From Cryptomeria japonica (taxonomy: Eukaryota > Streptophyta > Pinopsida > Cupressales > Cupressaceae), in contig NC_081409.1 in assembly GCF_030272615.1 (NCBI RefSeq), positions 22,568,260 through 22,632,259 of the forward strand: a stretch of 64,000 bases of DNA. Reading direction: 5' to 3'. The notes below the pieces were generated by a model. The model saw only the letters and a program-made list of their open reading frames with translations, did no database searches and had not been told where the DNA came from. Shown one piece after another: positions 34,658 through 45,606 of the stretch. How positions within the stretch are numbered: the stretch's first letter is position 1; every line of letters starts with the position of its first letter. Position numbers and translations under genes: made by a program.

Positions 34658-35297
34658 GTGCACAATAGATACATGAACTAGAAATAGAGTTCAGTCGATT
34701 GGATTGAGTTACCTTGTATCCGATTACAATGTTTGTAAATTGTACAACTTTATCCCTAATGGTGCTAATTTGCATCAACCAGTTGTCAAAGGTGGCACCG
34801 GTTAGGTTGTTCACTTCATTGTTCAGAATCTTCCTCTTGCCCAGTGTCTGTCCGACTTGGGGTAAGTCGGTGATAGCACAAATTACCTCCTTGGTGATTT
34901 TGTAGGGCCGGTCAAGCCACATAAACTCACCACGGACTTTGCCCAACACGTATCGAATCATCTCATCCTCAAACTCGGGCATCTCCAGAATATTGGTGAG
35001 ACCCCGTTCCTTCAAAATTTGAGATTCCGGTTTGATTAACCCATCCTTGTTCAACAAAGTGGACATGTAGACTGACTTAATTTATGATGATCCTAGATCC
35101 TCAATAGTAAAATGAATATAGGCTCTCACATATTCCACATAGAGAACTCCATCAGGAACCTTAGAAAATGCGTCGATTGAGTCATCGACCTTTGCAATTT
35201 GGGGGCATTACTTGAATTCCAAACGTGAATGATGCTTAATGTCCACCACAAAATGGGTAGCCACATCTGCCAAAGTGGGAGCAGATCCAGAAGCCAT
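34658..35297 (-). pseudogene. Element A, N-terminal part of unrecognised ORF
   Basis: On the minus strand the frame starts MASGSAPTLADVATHFVVD at 35,297. It has stops near 35,210 and 35,080, then is open for about 135 codons with ERGLTNILEMPEFEDEMIRY, RPYKITKEVICAITDLP and a TFDNWLMQ block. After removal of element B (15,096 bases plus 5) it joins in phase with the frame ending at 19,551. The pattern of a conserved globular N-terminal half and a charged, coiled-coil tail recalls the plant transposon-associated or env-like ORFs found after pol in some LTR elements, but I cannot assign it. Confidence 0.6.
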
Positions 35298-35790
35298 TCT
35301 GATTTTAGAAAAATAACTTAAAAATAGAGAAAATACCTCTCAATCTATGTTGGTGAAAACCTTTAGAAATCCGCTATGAAAATACTAGAAATTACTAGAA
35401 AATGCTCTTAATCACCTTTGATTGCCTTAAACTCGCTCTGCTTCTCTATGAGTGCTGTGTGATTAGAATGAAGCAACTTTTCCCTTTTATCATGCGAAAC
35501 CCTAATTTCTTATTGACATTAATGCATACCGACATATCATACTGGATTTAGATTTCATTATCTCAGCACCGGTTATCCTTCAGAATGACTTCTCTAGGAT
35601 ATGAAACAAGCTTTTAGACCACTACTAGGGGTAATGCAGAATCTATCATTAATTTGCCCCCCCAAGGCTAATACAAAATTTGTCATTAATTTGCCTCTCC
35701 CTAAGGCTAATGCCTTAGCTACCAGATGAGTTTCCTACCAGTGCAGGAACATTCCGCTCTATCGGTTGAGTTGTTGTCCTCATTTTTTGT
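35298..35790. other. Junction region between A and H
   Basis: No primer-binding site or LTR of A can be found here, so A is truncated or interrupted at its 5' end. A direct repeat (TCATTAATTTGCC followed by AAGGCTAAT) occurs twice near 35,645-35,735. A perfect hairpin (CATTTTTT at 35,781-35,788 with AAAAAATG at 35,794-35,801) lies at the transition. Confidence 0.4.
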
Positions 35791-38657
35791 TTTAAAAAAT
35801 GAAGGACCATTACATAACAAATTTGTCAAAAAATGAAAATTTTACTCTATGGCATGCTTCCCGAGGCAAAATTTTGACTAATCCTTGGACTGGCTTAATC
35901 TTCAGTCCATCCTCGAACCACATTTCGAATTGTATCGCATTATGGGTTTGTTTGCTATGTCTTTTCTTCAATTTTGGGTTTTTTCTCCCTGACTGCAGGT
36001 GGGAAATTTCTCTTGAATTGCAAGTTTTAATGATTTCCATTGTTTTGGCCTTTGTAGGGAAATTTTTGGCTAATTACAAGTGCACTTTATTGAAAAATAA
36101 AAACTTGTAATTTGCTTTTTATTTCCCCTTTGTTGTTTTTTTGGCTTTTTCAGTTAAAATAGGGATTTTTTGGTTAAGTTACAAGTAAACTTGTAATTCT
36201 TTTGAAAAACCCCTACTTTAATGATTTTTACATGTAATAGGGATTTTAAACCCCTATTACATGTGTGCAAGTAAATTATAACTTGTTGTGGGGATTTTAT
36301 TTCCCCTTTGCAAGTGATTTTAAACTTGCATCTCTCTCTAAAAATCCCGATTTTGCCTTGTGAATGAAAAAGTGACAATTTTAAACTTGCACTTTGTCTC
36401 CAAAAACCCGATTTTGCTTATAAAGTGCATTTTTGACATTTGAAACTTGTTGTTTGGTAAAAAAAACCTGATTTTGCCTAACATGTTGAAAAAGTGAAAT
36501 TTTAAACTTGCAATTGCATTTTTAAAACTCGATTTTTCCTTGTTGAGAGAAAAGTAACATTTTAAACTTGTAATATGGGAATTAAAACCCGATTTTCACT
36601 ATTACATGCAATTTTAAACTTGTTGTTCTTTACCAAAAACCTAACCAGCAATATTGGAGGATTTTGTTGGAGATTTGAAGCAATTTTTGTGGAGATTTTT
36701 TGGGAGATAGAAGGCCTTTTGGATTCCTCCCTATTTTTATGCATTTTGAAACTCTTCTCATTCCATTTGGTGGATTTGTTTGCTGGTTTGAAGACATTTT
36801 AACAGCAAAAAATGTTTTTGAAAATGCCATGTTTTACTTCTTCAAATGCCACGAATCATACCTCTCCTAAGTCATTTTGGCTTCTTTCATCTAGGCATGG
36901 AGGGTGAAGTTATTATTTGACCAATTCTTCATGCTTTTGGAAGGAATTTTGCTGCCCATGGCATTTTGGTAAAAACGTGGCTAGGGTTTTGGAATACGGT
37001 TAATTTCTTTTTAAGAGATATTCTTCTTTATTTCAAAGATTAATCATCTTGTTGAAGAGGCATTTTCAGATTGGAGCAAGGTAAGATTTATTTTCTTCTT
37101 GTTTCATTTTTCTTGTTTTTTTTGTTTTCTTATTTTCCTTTCTAGTTGTAAATTTGTAAATATGTTGGTTCTTCCCCAAAAATTAGTTTTGTGAGAGAGA
37201 TTTTTCCCTTTGTAAAGCAATTTTAGAATTGCATTGATCTTCCACATTTTACCTCTTTACTTGTATTCAGGATTTTAAATCCCAATTACAAGTTGGATGA
37301 AAATAATTGTTCTTCCCTTAAGGATAAAAGATTTAACCATCTTTTGTTTAAATATGAAGTTGCAAAGATGAAAAATACCCATTCTTTCAAAATCGGGTTT
37401 TTAGAACCGGATTACATGTTGAAAGTTCTTCCCATTTTCTTGAAGATGATCTTCCCAAAATCTTTTCATATTCATTTCCATCATCCGTACATACCATTTC
37501 ATCCACTCATTTCACACCTTCATTCATTTTCCCCATTTAAAGTCTACCTGCAGTCAGCCATCCAAAACCCGAAATTGGTCCAAAATGCACTCAAAAAACA
37601 CTTGAAAATGAATTCTAAAGGTCCAATTACAAGTGTAAACTTGTGTTTACCCATTACACATATGAAGTTGCATGTTTTTTCTCCATAATTGGAAGTTAAT
37701 GCTCTTGTTTTTCCCACACATGTAATGCAGCTTCCAAAACCTAAAATTCACTTGTGAGCCCATTTTTGCATCAATTTATCCCTTCCCTTGTCAGTCCGGT
37801 TTGCACACACAACCTACCAAATCAATGAATTAAGGCATGGTCCTTATTTTGCAAGCATATTTCAAGATTGGAGAATGATACAAAGAAGAGATACAATAAG
37901 AATTCATGGTTGAGAACATAGAATACTTTCAAGACAAAGATGGTCATGACATAAAAAGAGGAAGGCCACCCTTTCCCTTTTGAAAAGCCAGTACTACCCC
38001 AAGCAAGAAGATAAGGATGCAAGTTTCCATTCCAGTTCAAGATGTCTTTACCAATCCAAAATACTTCAACTTCTAGCATCCTGAAGTGACATGAAGATCA
38101 TCATAGACAAAGGATGATGCAATTAGAGTCATGTCTTTAGACACATGGAATAGTTTTAGTTATGCATTTGTAATTTTGTTTTGACAAGTTACATGTAAAA
38201 AATAACTTTGTAATTGCAACTTAACTCATTACTTGCACTTTTGTAATTACATGTAAGGCAACTACAAGTTGTGTTCAGTTAGGACTGTAGTTGGAATAAT
38301 TCTTAGTTAGTTATTGAAGTCTTAGTTAGTTATTGAATAAGTCTTGGTGATTGAGAGAATCTCTCAAGTTAGTTAGGATCCTCCCACCTTTTTCTCAAGG
38401 CTCCTCTTCTATAAATACTTGAGGGGTCTATTGTAATCTTTATCTTTTTGGAAAGCAAGCAAAAACTCTGCCAAATTTATAGCAAAGAAGTCTTTGAACT
38501 TTCACGTGTAAATTCAAGAATTGAAAGGAATAGAAGGAAATTGTTCAAGCTTTGAGTCTTTGTGTTACATACTTGAGTTTGCGTTCTATATTATCTTTCT
38601 TGCAAGTGTTTCTTAAAGAGCTTAATCACATTTGATTTGCAATCTTTGTGCTGCAAG
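35791..38657 (+). other. Region H: LTR-like sequence with 60-base repeats and promoter
   Basis: Non-coding and AT-rich. About six degenerate units of roughly 60 bases occur at about 36,300-36,640 (AAACTTG and CCCGATTTT recur). ATTACAAGT-like words continue to 38,280. TATAAATACTTGAGG at about 38,411-38,425 is promoter-like. The layout (long U3 with repeats, TATA box, then about 240 bases) fits an LTR of another gypsy element cut by F at 38,658; the base string GCAAG before 38,658 would be the F duplication. No second copy is in the window, so this stays a proposal. Confidence 0.4.
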
Positions 38658-40436
38658 TGTAGTCACATAAATCTGTCCACTTAATTAAATGAATACTTAG
38701 TATTTATTTGATTATTTAACCATCAATTAATAATTAATTAAATTAATATTTAATTAATTCATCTTAACCCTATTCTCCTATTAATTAAATAAATTATTCA
38801 ATTTATTTGATTTAATTCACTTAACCAAATTCAGACCATTAATTAAATAAATAAATCATATTTATTTAATTAAATCTTCTCTCACATTTAAATAAATTAA
38901 TATTTATTTAAAACCCCCAAAATCCCACCTCTCACATTTAAATAAATAAATCATTTATTTAAATCACCTTTATCCTCCACCCACTTGTATTTTCCTACAA
39001 AAGCAAGTTGCACAATTATTTTAAATAAATAATTTATTTAAATCACCTTTATCCTCCACCCACTTGTATTTTCCTACAAAAGCAAGTTGCACAACTATTT
39101 TAAATAAATTATTTATTTAAAATCCTATTTATCCTCACCCACTTGAAACCTTTAATGGTTTCCCTTAAAGTATTCAAACTTGATGGCTTCCTTCTATAGT
39201 CTTCTTAAGACTTTAATGGTTTTCCTTAAAGTCTTCAAGCCTTTAATGGTTCCCCTCAAAGTCTTCAAGCATTTTAATGCTTTATCTTCCTTTTTCTCAT
39301 TTAAATAAATTAATATTTATTTGAATATTTATCCAAATACAACTTGCACACATTTATTGAAATAAATGAATTTTTATTTTAATAAAATCCTATTTTCCCT
39401 CACCCACCAAATCCACTTGCAAAATCTAATCCCCTTCTAGATTCTTCTAAACCCTTCCTAATTAGCCTAATCCATCCCCTAAATATTGTCACATTCCTAA
39501 GCAAATTGGAGTCACTTCTCAAAGACTCCAAAGTCTTTGAAAAGCAATTAATGCTTTGTGTGTTCAACAAATTAACCCTCAAAGTCTTTGATAACCATTG
39601 AAGGCTTTCAACCTTCAACCACTTAATCCCCAAAGTCTCCAATAACTATTAATGGTTACCTCAAACCCTCCCACATGGTTAAAACATTTGTTTTGACTCA
39701 ACCTCTACCCAACCCAAAGGTCTCATCAGCCTTTAATGCTTTGACCATGATTATCTCTTAATCATTTGCACAAAGGTTTATCCTTGGATTAACTCTTAAT
39801 CCAATGGGTAATCTTAATTTAGACTTGACCCTTACCTTCTAGATAACCATGAGGTCTTCTCAGGCCTTTAATGCCTCCAACCTCTTCTCTCAACCCAATC
39901 CTATGTTGACACTTGTCACCATTTTATTGGTGCCAATTGTGCACATGGATCCCCAACTTTCAAACTTGGCCCTTGATTAAACCATTCAATCTTAACCCTT
40001 CATTTCCCCATTTCTTCTATAAATAGAACCCTTCTCCTCAAGCAAAAGGAAGCATTTTAGAGTATTGTTGTTATACTGGCATTAGCATAGAGCTTTTTCA
40101 TAGCATCACTATCTACTCTTGCATAGTATTTGCTTATCATATTCAACCATCTTGAATCTCCATATGGCATCCATGGCTAGTGCTAAAAGCTGAGAGCTAC
40201 ACTCATTTGGGACTTGGAGAGGAGAGAAACAAGGGAGAAGCATCAAAAGGCATCATGGAAGCATCTTAGGGAGGCTCTTCTCCTTTCTTTTATTTTGTTA
40301 AACTTCTTTCATGCTTTTTGAAATCTCTCTTGATATGTTTGAAATGGTTTTTAGTTCTTTGTTTTGTTTTTATGGTTGAAACTAACTTATTAACATTGAA
40401 CTTTGTTGTTGCCTTGTCCCCATTTCCATGACATCA
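38658..40436 (+). repeat. F 5' LTR
   Basis: This 1,779-base LTR starts TGTAGTCACATAAATC and ends CATGACATCA. The first 470 bases are dominated by A/T inverted words (TTTAAATAAAT, ATTTATTTAAA, TTAATTAA), with an exact 81-base tandem unit at about 38,955-39,115. Next comes a 30-base repeat (TTTAATGGTT...AAAGTCTTCAAGC) at about 39,150-39,290. TATAAATAG at 40,018-40,026 is the likely promoter. Confidence 0.94.
40018..40026 (+). promoter_or_regulatory. F LTR TATA box
   Basis: TATAAATAG lies 410 bases before the LTR end in an otherwise C/T-rich context, giving a predicted start near 40,050. The corresponding part of the 3' LTR is missing from the window. Confidence 0.65.
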
Positions 40437-40458
40437 TTTGGTGAACCCGACGTGAATC
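40437..40458 (+). other. F primer-binding site
   Basis: TTTGGTGAACCCGACGTGAA begins immediately after the LTR end. The same 20 bases follow the G1 5' LTR on the minus strand. The tRNA is not identified. Confidence 0.85.
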
Positions 40459-43146
40459 CAACACCAAAAAGATCAACTTTTTTTTTTTAACCAATAACAT
40501 GTTTGAATGTTGAAAATGTCACACAGGTTGCGCTTTTGACACTGTTTTGGTGCGTTTGACATTATTTTGGAGCTATTCACCCTGTTTCAGTGCTTTTTCC
40601 TTCTCTGTCTTTCCCTTTCTTTTAGTGCGTTTGTGTTAAATAGTGCCTCTGTTCAAACGCAGACTAGCGCTATTGTAACAAAACGTTGTACAAATCACCT
40701 TGTAACCAAAAAAAAAAAAAATTAGGCTTGTAGAAGCCCACCAAATAGGCGGATTTTACTAACTATTTTTCTCTTTTGTGCAGATTTAAATTAGATTAAA
40801 AAGTAGATTTATATTTTTTACTAACTTGTTTTTGAAGTTGGTTTTAAAAATGAATTCACTTTTTATTTTGGTTTAAAATTAACTTCACATTTCAAATTTG
40901 GGCTTTTAAAAAAAGAATCACACATTTATTTGGGGCTCTTAAAAAGAATTTCATTGTTCCAAGGTAAAAAGAACCACAAACTTATACAAAAACAACTTTA
41001 TTTTTTTTCCAAGTTAGGAAACAAACTTCGTTTTGGTGCTTAAAATCAACAAGGCAAATTTTATTTCTTGCATCAAGATAAAACTCACAATCCACACTTC
41101 CACTTTTGGTGCAAATAAAATTCACAATCAACTTGTCTCATTTTTAAAGCAATTTTACTTCATGCAAACGTGTTTTTCATTAAGTTGACCAGGATTTTCA
41201 AATTCTAGTTTACTCCAACAATTGCCTTTGAAAATTAAAAAGAACACCATGATTGTTGGAGCAACATCTCCAAATAGATAGAAAATCATTGCGATGACAA
41301 ATTAAAAGGAACAAGTGAATTTTGTGTTTGGCACACTTGTGCAAAAGAGTTGGTCGAGTGGTCCTACCTCTAACACACACTATCCTCTCCCTTGGCTCTC
41401 GTGGTCCTAGGTGCAAGAGAAAAGTGTTAGTAATGCTCAAATTTTATCTTTTTAAGAGAGGCCTGCCAAGGGATCGATACTCTTGGGAACGATCTCGAGC
41501 GGTAAATCCTTCAAGCCGCTATAGAAATCAGGTGAGAGCGAAAGCTGTAGCCTTGGGTATAGCTGTTCCTACAGTGTAACTGGCCGAAAGGACAAATGGG
41601 CCCCACCACCAGTTACAAGGCTCTTAAGTGAGTCACTGCAGAATGAACTTATGTCCAAAAATATCGAACATGACTAAACACCTTTAAGTAGTAGCCCACC
41701 CGTTCTATTGATTGAGGATATTTGAGATATAATTTAGTGCAAGAGCATAGATGGTTTTGCTCCCAAGATACTCACCATACATATTTCCTTGAGTAGAAAC
41801 ATAGCTTTTTGAAAAGTCACTTGTGGCTTGATAAAAGTGGTGACTCCTCCATCATAGGGATCATCTATTTGTTATGCTCGTGCAAGACTTAGTATATCAC
41901 ATCCTTACCTGCCACAGCGGGATTCATAAGGTATGTAGTACCAAAGTTGAAGAAATATCAAGATGTGGGCTAAATTTATCACAACTGGCCATTTGACCTT
42001 AGGGATAAAAAGTGTTTGAAGTGTGTTCGTTTTACAGACCTAGTGCAAATTGAGCCGACTTCAGGCTTTGGAAATACACTTTAAAATAAATCTAAAGGAA
42101 GGGTCATATACAAGTCCAAAGATTGGGTTGATCTAGACCCATACTCATTTGTGCCTTTGGGGGCAACATTCTTGTGTTTGTGTGCTTGCTTTGTTTTCTT
42201 GTCAAAGAAAAATCAGCAAATCACTTTCAAAAACAAAGTACTCATCCAACATTTCTCAAAAACAACCAAACACATGAAAAACAAAGTACAAACAACAAAG
42301 AGTCAAATTTTATGACCATTCTTCACATCTTGCGAAAGAAGAAGTGTCATTAGAATATCAACTTAAGAAGGAGACCATTAAGCTCAAAGGCTTTGATCAA
42401 AAGGAGGAAATTCTTCTATCTCAATAGACAAATCTTTGTCTCACATAGAGTCTTTCTGCGTCACATGCGTCTCTACCTTCAAGGAAAAACAAACGAATTT
42501 GATTCCGAATCATTGAACCACAGAGCTTTTATGCAATATAGAGCTCTGAGTTATCACAAAAATCAAGGAGGAAAGATTAATCCCAACTTCTTCCCAAACA
42601 TCTGTATCATCTACAACACAGCTCAAGAAGTGCCACCAACACCTGAAAGGGAAGAAGTAGAGTTTGTTCCATTTATAACCCAAAGTTTTTATTGAAGTTG
42701 AAAAACAAAAACATCCATCATCTCACTCATACATCATCACTTCATCATCAATCCATCCCAACTCTCAAAACATTAAGAGGTTCTTGTCCCAAGTTCTCTT
42801 TTAGATATTGCTTGAAATCAAACACATCACATCACTTTTTAGATTTTTTCTACATCTAGGATAAGCTCATCCTAAGAGACACATCTACGCAGGTTAAAAC
42901 TAGTTCATGAGTGAATCCTCTCATTGCTAGGTAGTCAAAATCTGTAACACATCTCAAATTTCTCTACACCTTATCACATCCAAACTCCTCAAAACAAACA
43001 AGCAATTCAAAGAAAGAATTTCGGTTACATCTACCTTAAAGTGCTAGAGATCCCCATACAACACAAATCATCAACCATCAATCTTTCATTTCATCAAACA
43101 ACTCATCATCATCTTCAATCAACTTCAACAAAAACTTGTAAACAAA
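40459..43146 (+). other. F long 5' leader
   Basis: About 2.7 kb separates the primer-binding site from gag. A GC-richer island at 41,460-41,640 contains CTGTAG (41,545-41,550) facing CTACAG (41,569-41,574), so it could fold and act in packaging or dimerisation. No long frame is open except the one listed at 42,393. Confidence 0.65.
42393..42695 (+). CDS. Possible small ORF upstream of F gag (unrecognised)
   Basis: An open frame of 100 codons with a basic N-terminal half (MIKRRKFFYLNRQ) and an acidic Pro/Glu end (PPTPEREEVEFVPF) ends about 450 bases before gag. Some Tat-group elements carry an extra ORF before gag, which is why I list it. There is no recognisable domain, and it could be a chance frame or a remnant of a longer ORF. 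Confidence 0.3.
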   Translation: MIKRRKFFYLNRQIFVSHRVFLRHMRLYLQGKTNEFDSESLNHRAFMQYRALSYHKNQGGKINPNFFPNICIIYNTAQEVPPTPEREEVEFVPFITQSFY

Positions 43147-45126
43147 ATGGCTCAAACCCGATCACGATCAAGGCAACGAGAAATAGAAATTGAGGAAGAA
43201 GAGGACAACCTCAATGAATTTCAAGAAGCACTTGGAGGAAATGCAGATGACGAAAACCCAAGTACTCCCACTCCTGCAACAATAGAAAGGGCTCAGAATA
43301 ACCCTCTCTTTAACAGACTTTTTGACGAAATACTCAGGAGCAATGCGGATGCTCACTTCTTAAGACTTGCTCAAGAAGGAGCCAAACTCCCCTCAGACTT
43401 TGATCTTGCCCAATTAAGACAAGCATCAGAAAGACAAAGTCACCATGAGGAGGAAGGGCGTAGAGATCCCATCAGATATAACATCCCTCGAGGTAACCCA
43501 CCACCTCCTCCTCCAAATGAAATGGAGATGTTGCGGCAACAAGTCGAGAATCTCGCCCAACAACTTCATAGTGGTGTCAAGATTAACCAATTCTCACTCA
43601 ATGACATCTGTCCCTATCCTTTTGATAGGAATCTTTATATGCCACCCTTTCCACGCGGGTTCGAAACACCCAAATTTGAAAAATATAGAGGAAAGGGGGA
43701 TCCCCGTGATCATGTCCGAGAATTTCATTCCGCTTGTCTTGAAGTGGCTTATGAGGACACATACCTAATGCACCTTTTTCCCCAAAGCTTGGGAGGAACC
43801 ACCACATCATGGTTTTCCCGACTACTAGGTGGCATTAGAACATTTGAGGAACTCATCCAGAAGTTCCTATCTCATTACTCTCATAACATTGAACGCGACA
43901 TCACCATGGCTGATCTATGCAACACCAAACAAAAACCAGGTGAATTATTCTCAGTATTCCTGCAACGATGGCGCCAAATGTCTAGCAGACGTTCTCTTCA
44001 GTTACCTGAACAAGAACTAGTGGAAATTTTCATTTCCAACTTAAACGAAGAAATGGAATTTCACCTGGATGTCAAAGACACAGACTCCTTTAACGATATG
44101 ATCACCAAGGGTATAAAATGTGAAAGGGCACTCATCAAGAAAGGACTCATCAAAATTTTTAATGAACCAAAAGATGGTCCTCGCCCGCGCTTCAATAGTG
44201 ATAAACCAAACTTCTGGAACAAGAATAAAAATATCGTCAACGATGGGGTTGTGGATGCTCGAACTATCCAAAATGCACAACCTGTGGTTCGGTTTGCAGG
44301 ACAAAATCCTCCACCTCAGAATAACACAAATGTTCCTCCTAATCAAGGTCGCATCACATCTCATGATGAACCAAGACCTCGTCCACAAAAACAAAAACGC
44401 ACATACACTCCCTTAGGGGAACCCATTGAAACAGTGTTGCGACAACTCCTTTCTCAGAATTTGGTCACTCTACCTAAACTATCCAACTATGAGCCTCAGG
44501 TCAAACCAGCATGGTGGAGAGATACTGAACACTGTGAGTTCCATCAAGGACGAGGACACAAGACAAGTAATTGTCACCGATTGAAGGATCTCATTCAGGA
44601 TCTTATTGATCGAGGAGAAATTGAAATTGAAGGACATGACCCAAAAATGACCAATAATGATCATCTCATGTTCAAGGATCCACTTCCATCACAAGATCAA
44701 AGGGGTCCTTCCACTTCCCGGCGAGGCACTGATACCACTGATTATACGCAGGCTGCGTATAACTACACTGTAAATCACCTGTATGATGCCAGTGAACAAA
44801 TTGCAACTATAACCTTCAAAAATCCCACCTCAAATTGCAATGTTGTTACACGTCGTGGCAAGGTCACCATCAAGGCAGCTCCACAGGGCACCACCTCCGT
44901 CCCAAAGCAATATAATCTTGTGGAACAATTAGATAAAATGCCTGCGCTCATATCCATTTTAGAACTATTGCGCCTATCGCCATCTCATAAAACAATCTTG
45001 GATCAAGCACTCCAAGAGGCGTCAGTCCCTGCAAACCTGAACACAGACCAATTTCAAGCCATGGTTGGAAATCTAAAGTCATCACCTTGTCTCACTTTTT
45101 CTGAAAGTGACAACTCTTCCTTATAA
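43147..45126 (+). CDS. F gag (capsid and zinc-binding region)
   Basis: The frame of 659 codons starts MAQTRSRSRQREIE. An acidic N-terminal region and a Pro-rich stretch precede the retrotransposon gag domain at residues about 175-345 (KYRGKGDPRDHVREFHSACLE ... TTTSWFSRLL ... LEIF-type block). A CEFHQGRGHKTSNCHRLKDLI motif at about residue 460 matches the CDFH...GH...C zinc-like motif common in plant Tat and Athila gag. The TAA at 45,124-45,126 is in phase with the protease frame that continues directly. It is most simply CAA to TAA, but a natural gag/pol stop cannot be excluded. Confidence 0.9.
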   Translation: MAQTRSRSRQREIEIEEEEDNLNEFQEALGGNADDENPSTPTPATIERAQNNPLFNRLFDEILRSNADAHFLRLAQEGAKLPSDFDLAQLRQASERQSHHEEEGRRDPIRYNIPRGNPPPPPPNEMEMLRQQVENLAQQLHSGVKINQFSLNDICPYPFDRNLYMPPFPRGFETPKFEKYRGKGDPRDHVREFHSACLEVAYEDTYLMHLFPQSLGGTTTSWFSRLLGGIRTFEELIQKFLSHYSHNIERDITMADLCNTKQKPGELFSVFLQRWRQMSSRRSLQLPEQELVEIFISNLNEEMEFHLDVKDTDSFNDMITKGIKCERALIKKGLIKIFNEPKDGPRPRFNSDKPNFWNKNKNIVNDGVVDARTIQNAQPVVRFAGQNPPPQNNTNVPPNQGRITSHDEPRPRPQKQKRTYTPLGEPIETVLRQLLSQNLVTLPKLSNYEPQVKPAWWRDTEHCEFHQGRGHKTSNCHRLKDLIQDLIDRGEIEIEGHDPKMTNNDHLMFKDPLPSQDQRGPSTSRRGTDTTDYTQAAYNYTVNHLYDASEQIATITFKNPTSNCNVVTRRGKVTIKAAPQGTTSVPKQYNLVEQLDKMPALISILELLRLSPSHKTILDQALQEASVPANLNTDQFQAMVGNLKSSPCLTFSESDNSSL

Positions 45127-45606
45127 CAACCTCATAACGCTTCACTACACATTGAAGGCTTTATCAACCAACACAGGATCAAGCGAGTCTTGATAGATAA
45201 TGGAGCAGGCCTAAACATTTGTACACTACAGTTGGTCACAGCATTGGGATATGCAATAGAATCAGTGGATCCTCGCAAGAAGATCACCATCAAGGCCTAT
45301 GATGATGCAGAGCATTCATCCAAAGGAGCGGTGGTGCTACCAATCCGAGTTGGCCCTGTGGTAAAACACATAATTTGTCAGGTTCTGGACCTTCCTCTGC
45401 CATATAATCTATTATTAGGAAGACCTTGGATACATGCCATGCAAGCCGTTCCATCTACCTACCATCAATGTATCAAGTTCCTACATAACGGTGCAGAGAT
45501 CACAATCCTGGGCGATGCAAATCCCTTCGCATTTTGCCATAATATCAGCCATCAACCAGAGATGTTCCTAATAATAGGGAAGCCATTTCCTCCACATCAT
45601 ATGTAA
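45127..45606 (+). pseudogene. F aspartic protease
   Basis: The frame continues in phase from gag. The retropepsin-like domain shows VLIDNGAGLNIC (active Asp codon 45,196-45,198) and the later YNLLLGRPWIHAMQAVPS block. The active-site triplet is DNG rather than the usual DTG or DSG, a form shared with G1, so it looks like a family trait and not a decay event. The frame ends at TAA 45,604-45,606, and a frameshift upstream (roughly 45,555-45,600) moves the coding frame by one. Confidence 0.87.

Noticed and set aside
36100-36640. The regular repeat in region H was considered as a CRISPR-like array.
   Set aside because: Units are degenerate and contiguous, with no constant repeat/unique spacer pattern, and the DNA is plant nuclear.
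41340-41420. TTGGTCGAGTGGTCCTA looked like the A-box end of a plant tRNA-Leu or tRNA-Ser.
   Set aside because: No B-box (GGTTCGA-type) or closing acceptor stem follows at the right distance.
41529-41574. CAG/GTGAG followed by a TTCCTACAG acceptor suggested a small intron in the F leader.
   Set aside because: The span is about 43 bases, below the usual minimum for plant introns, and it splits no reading frame.
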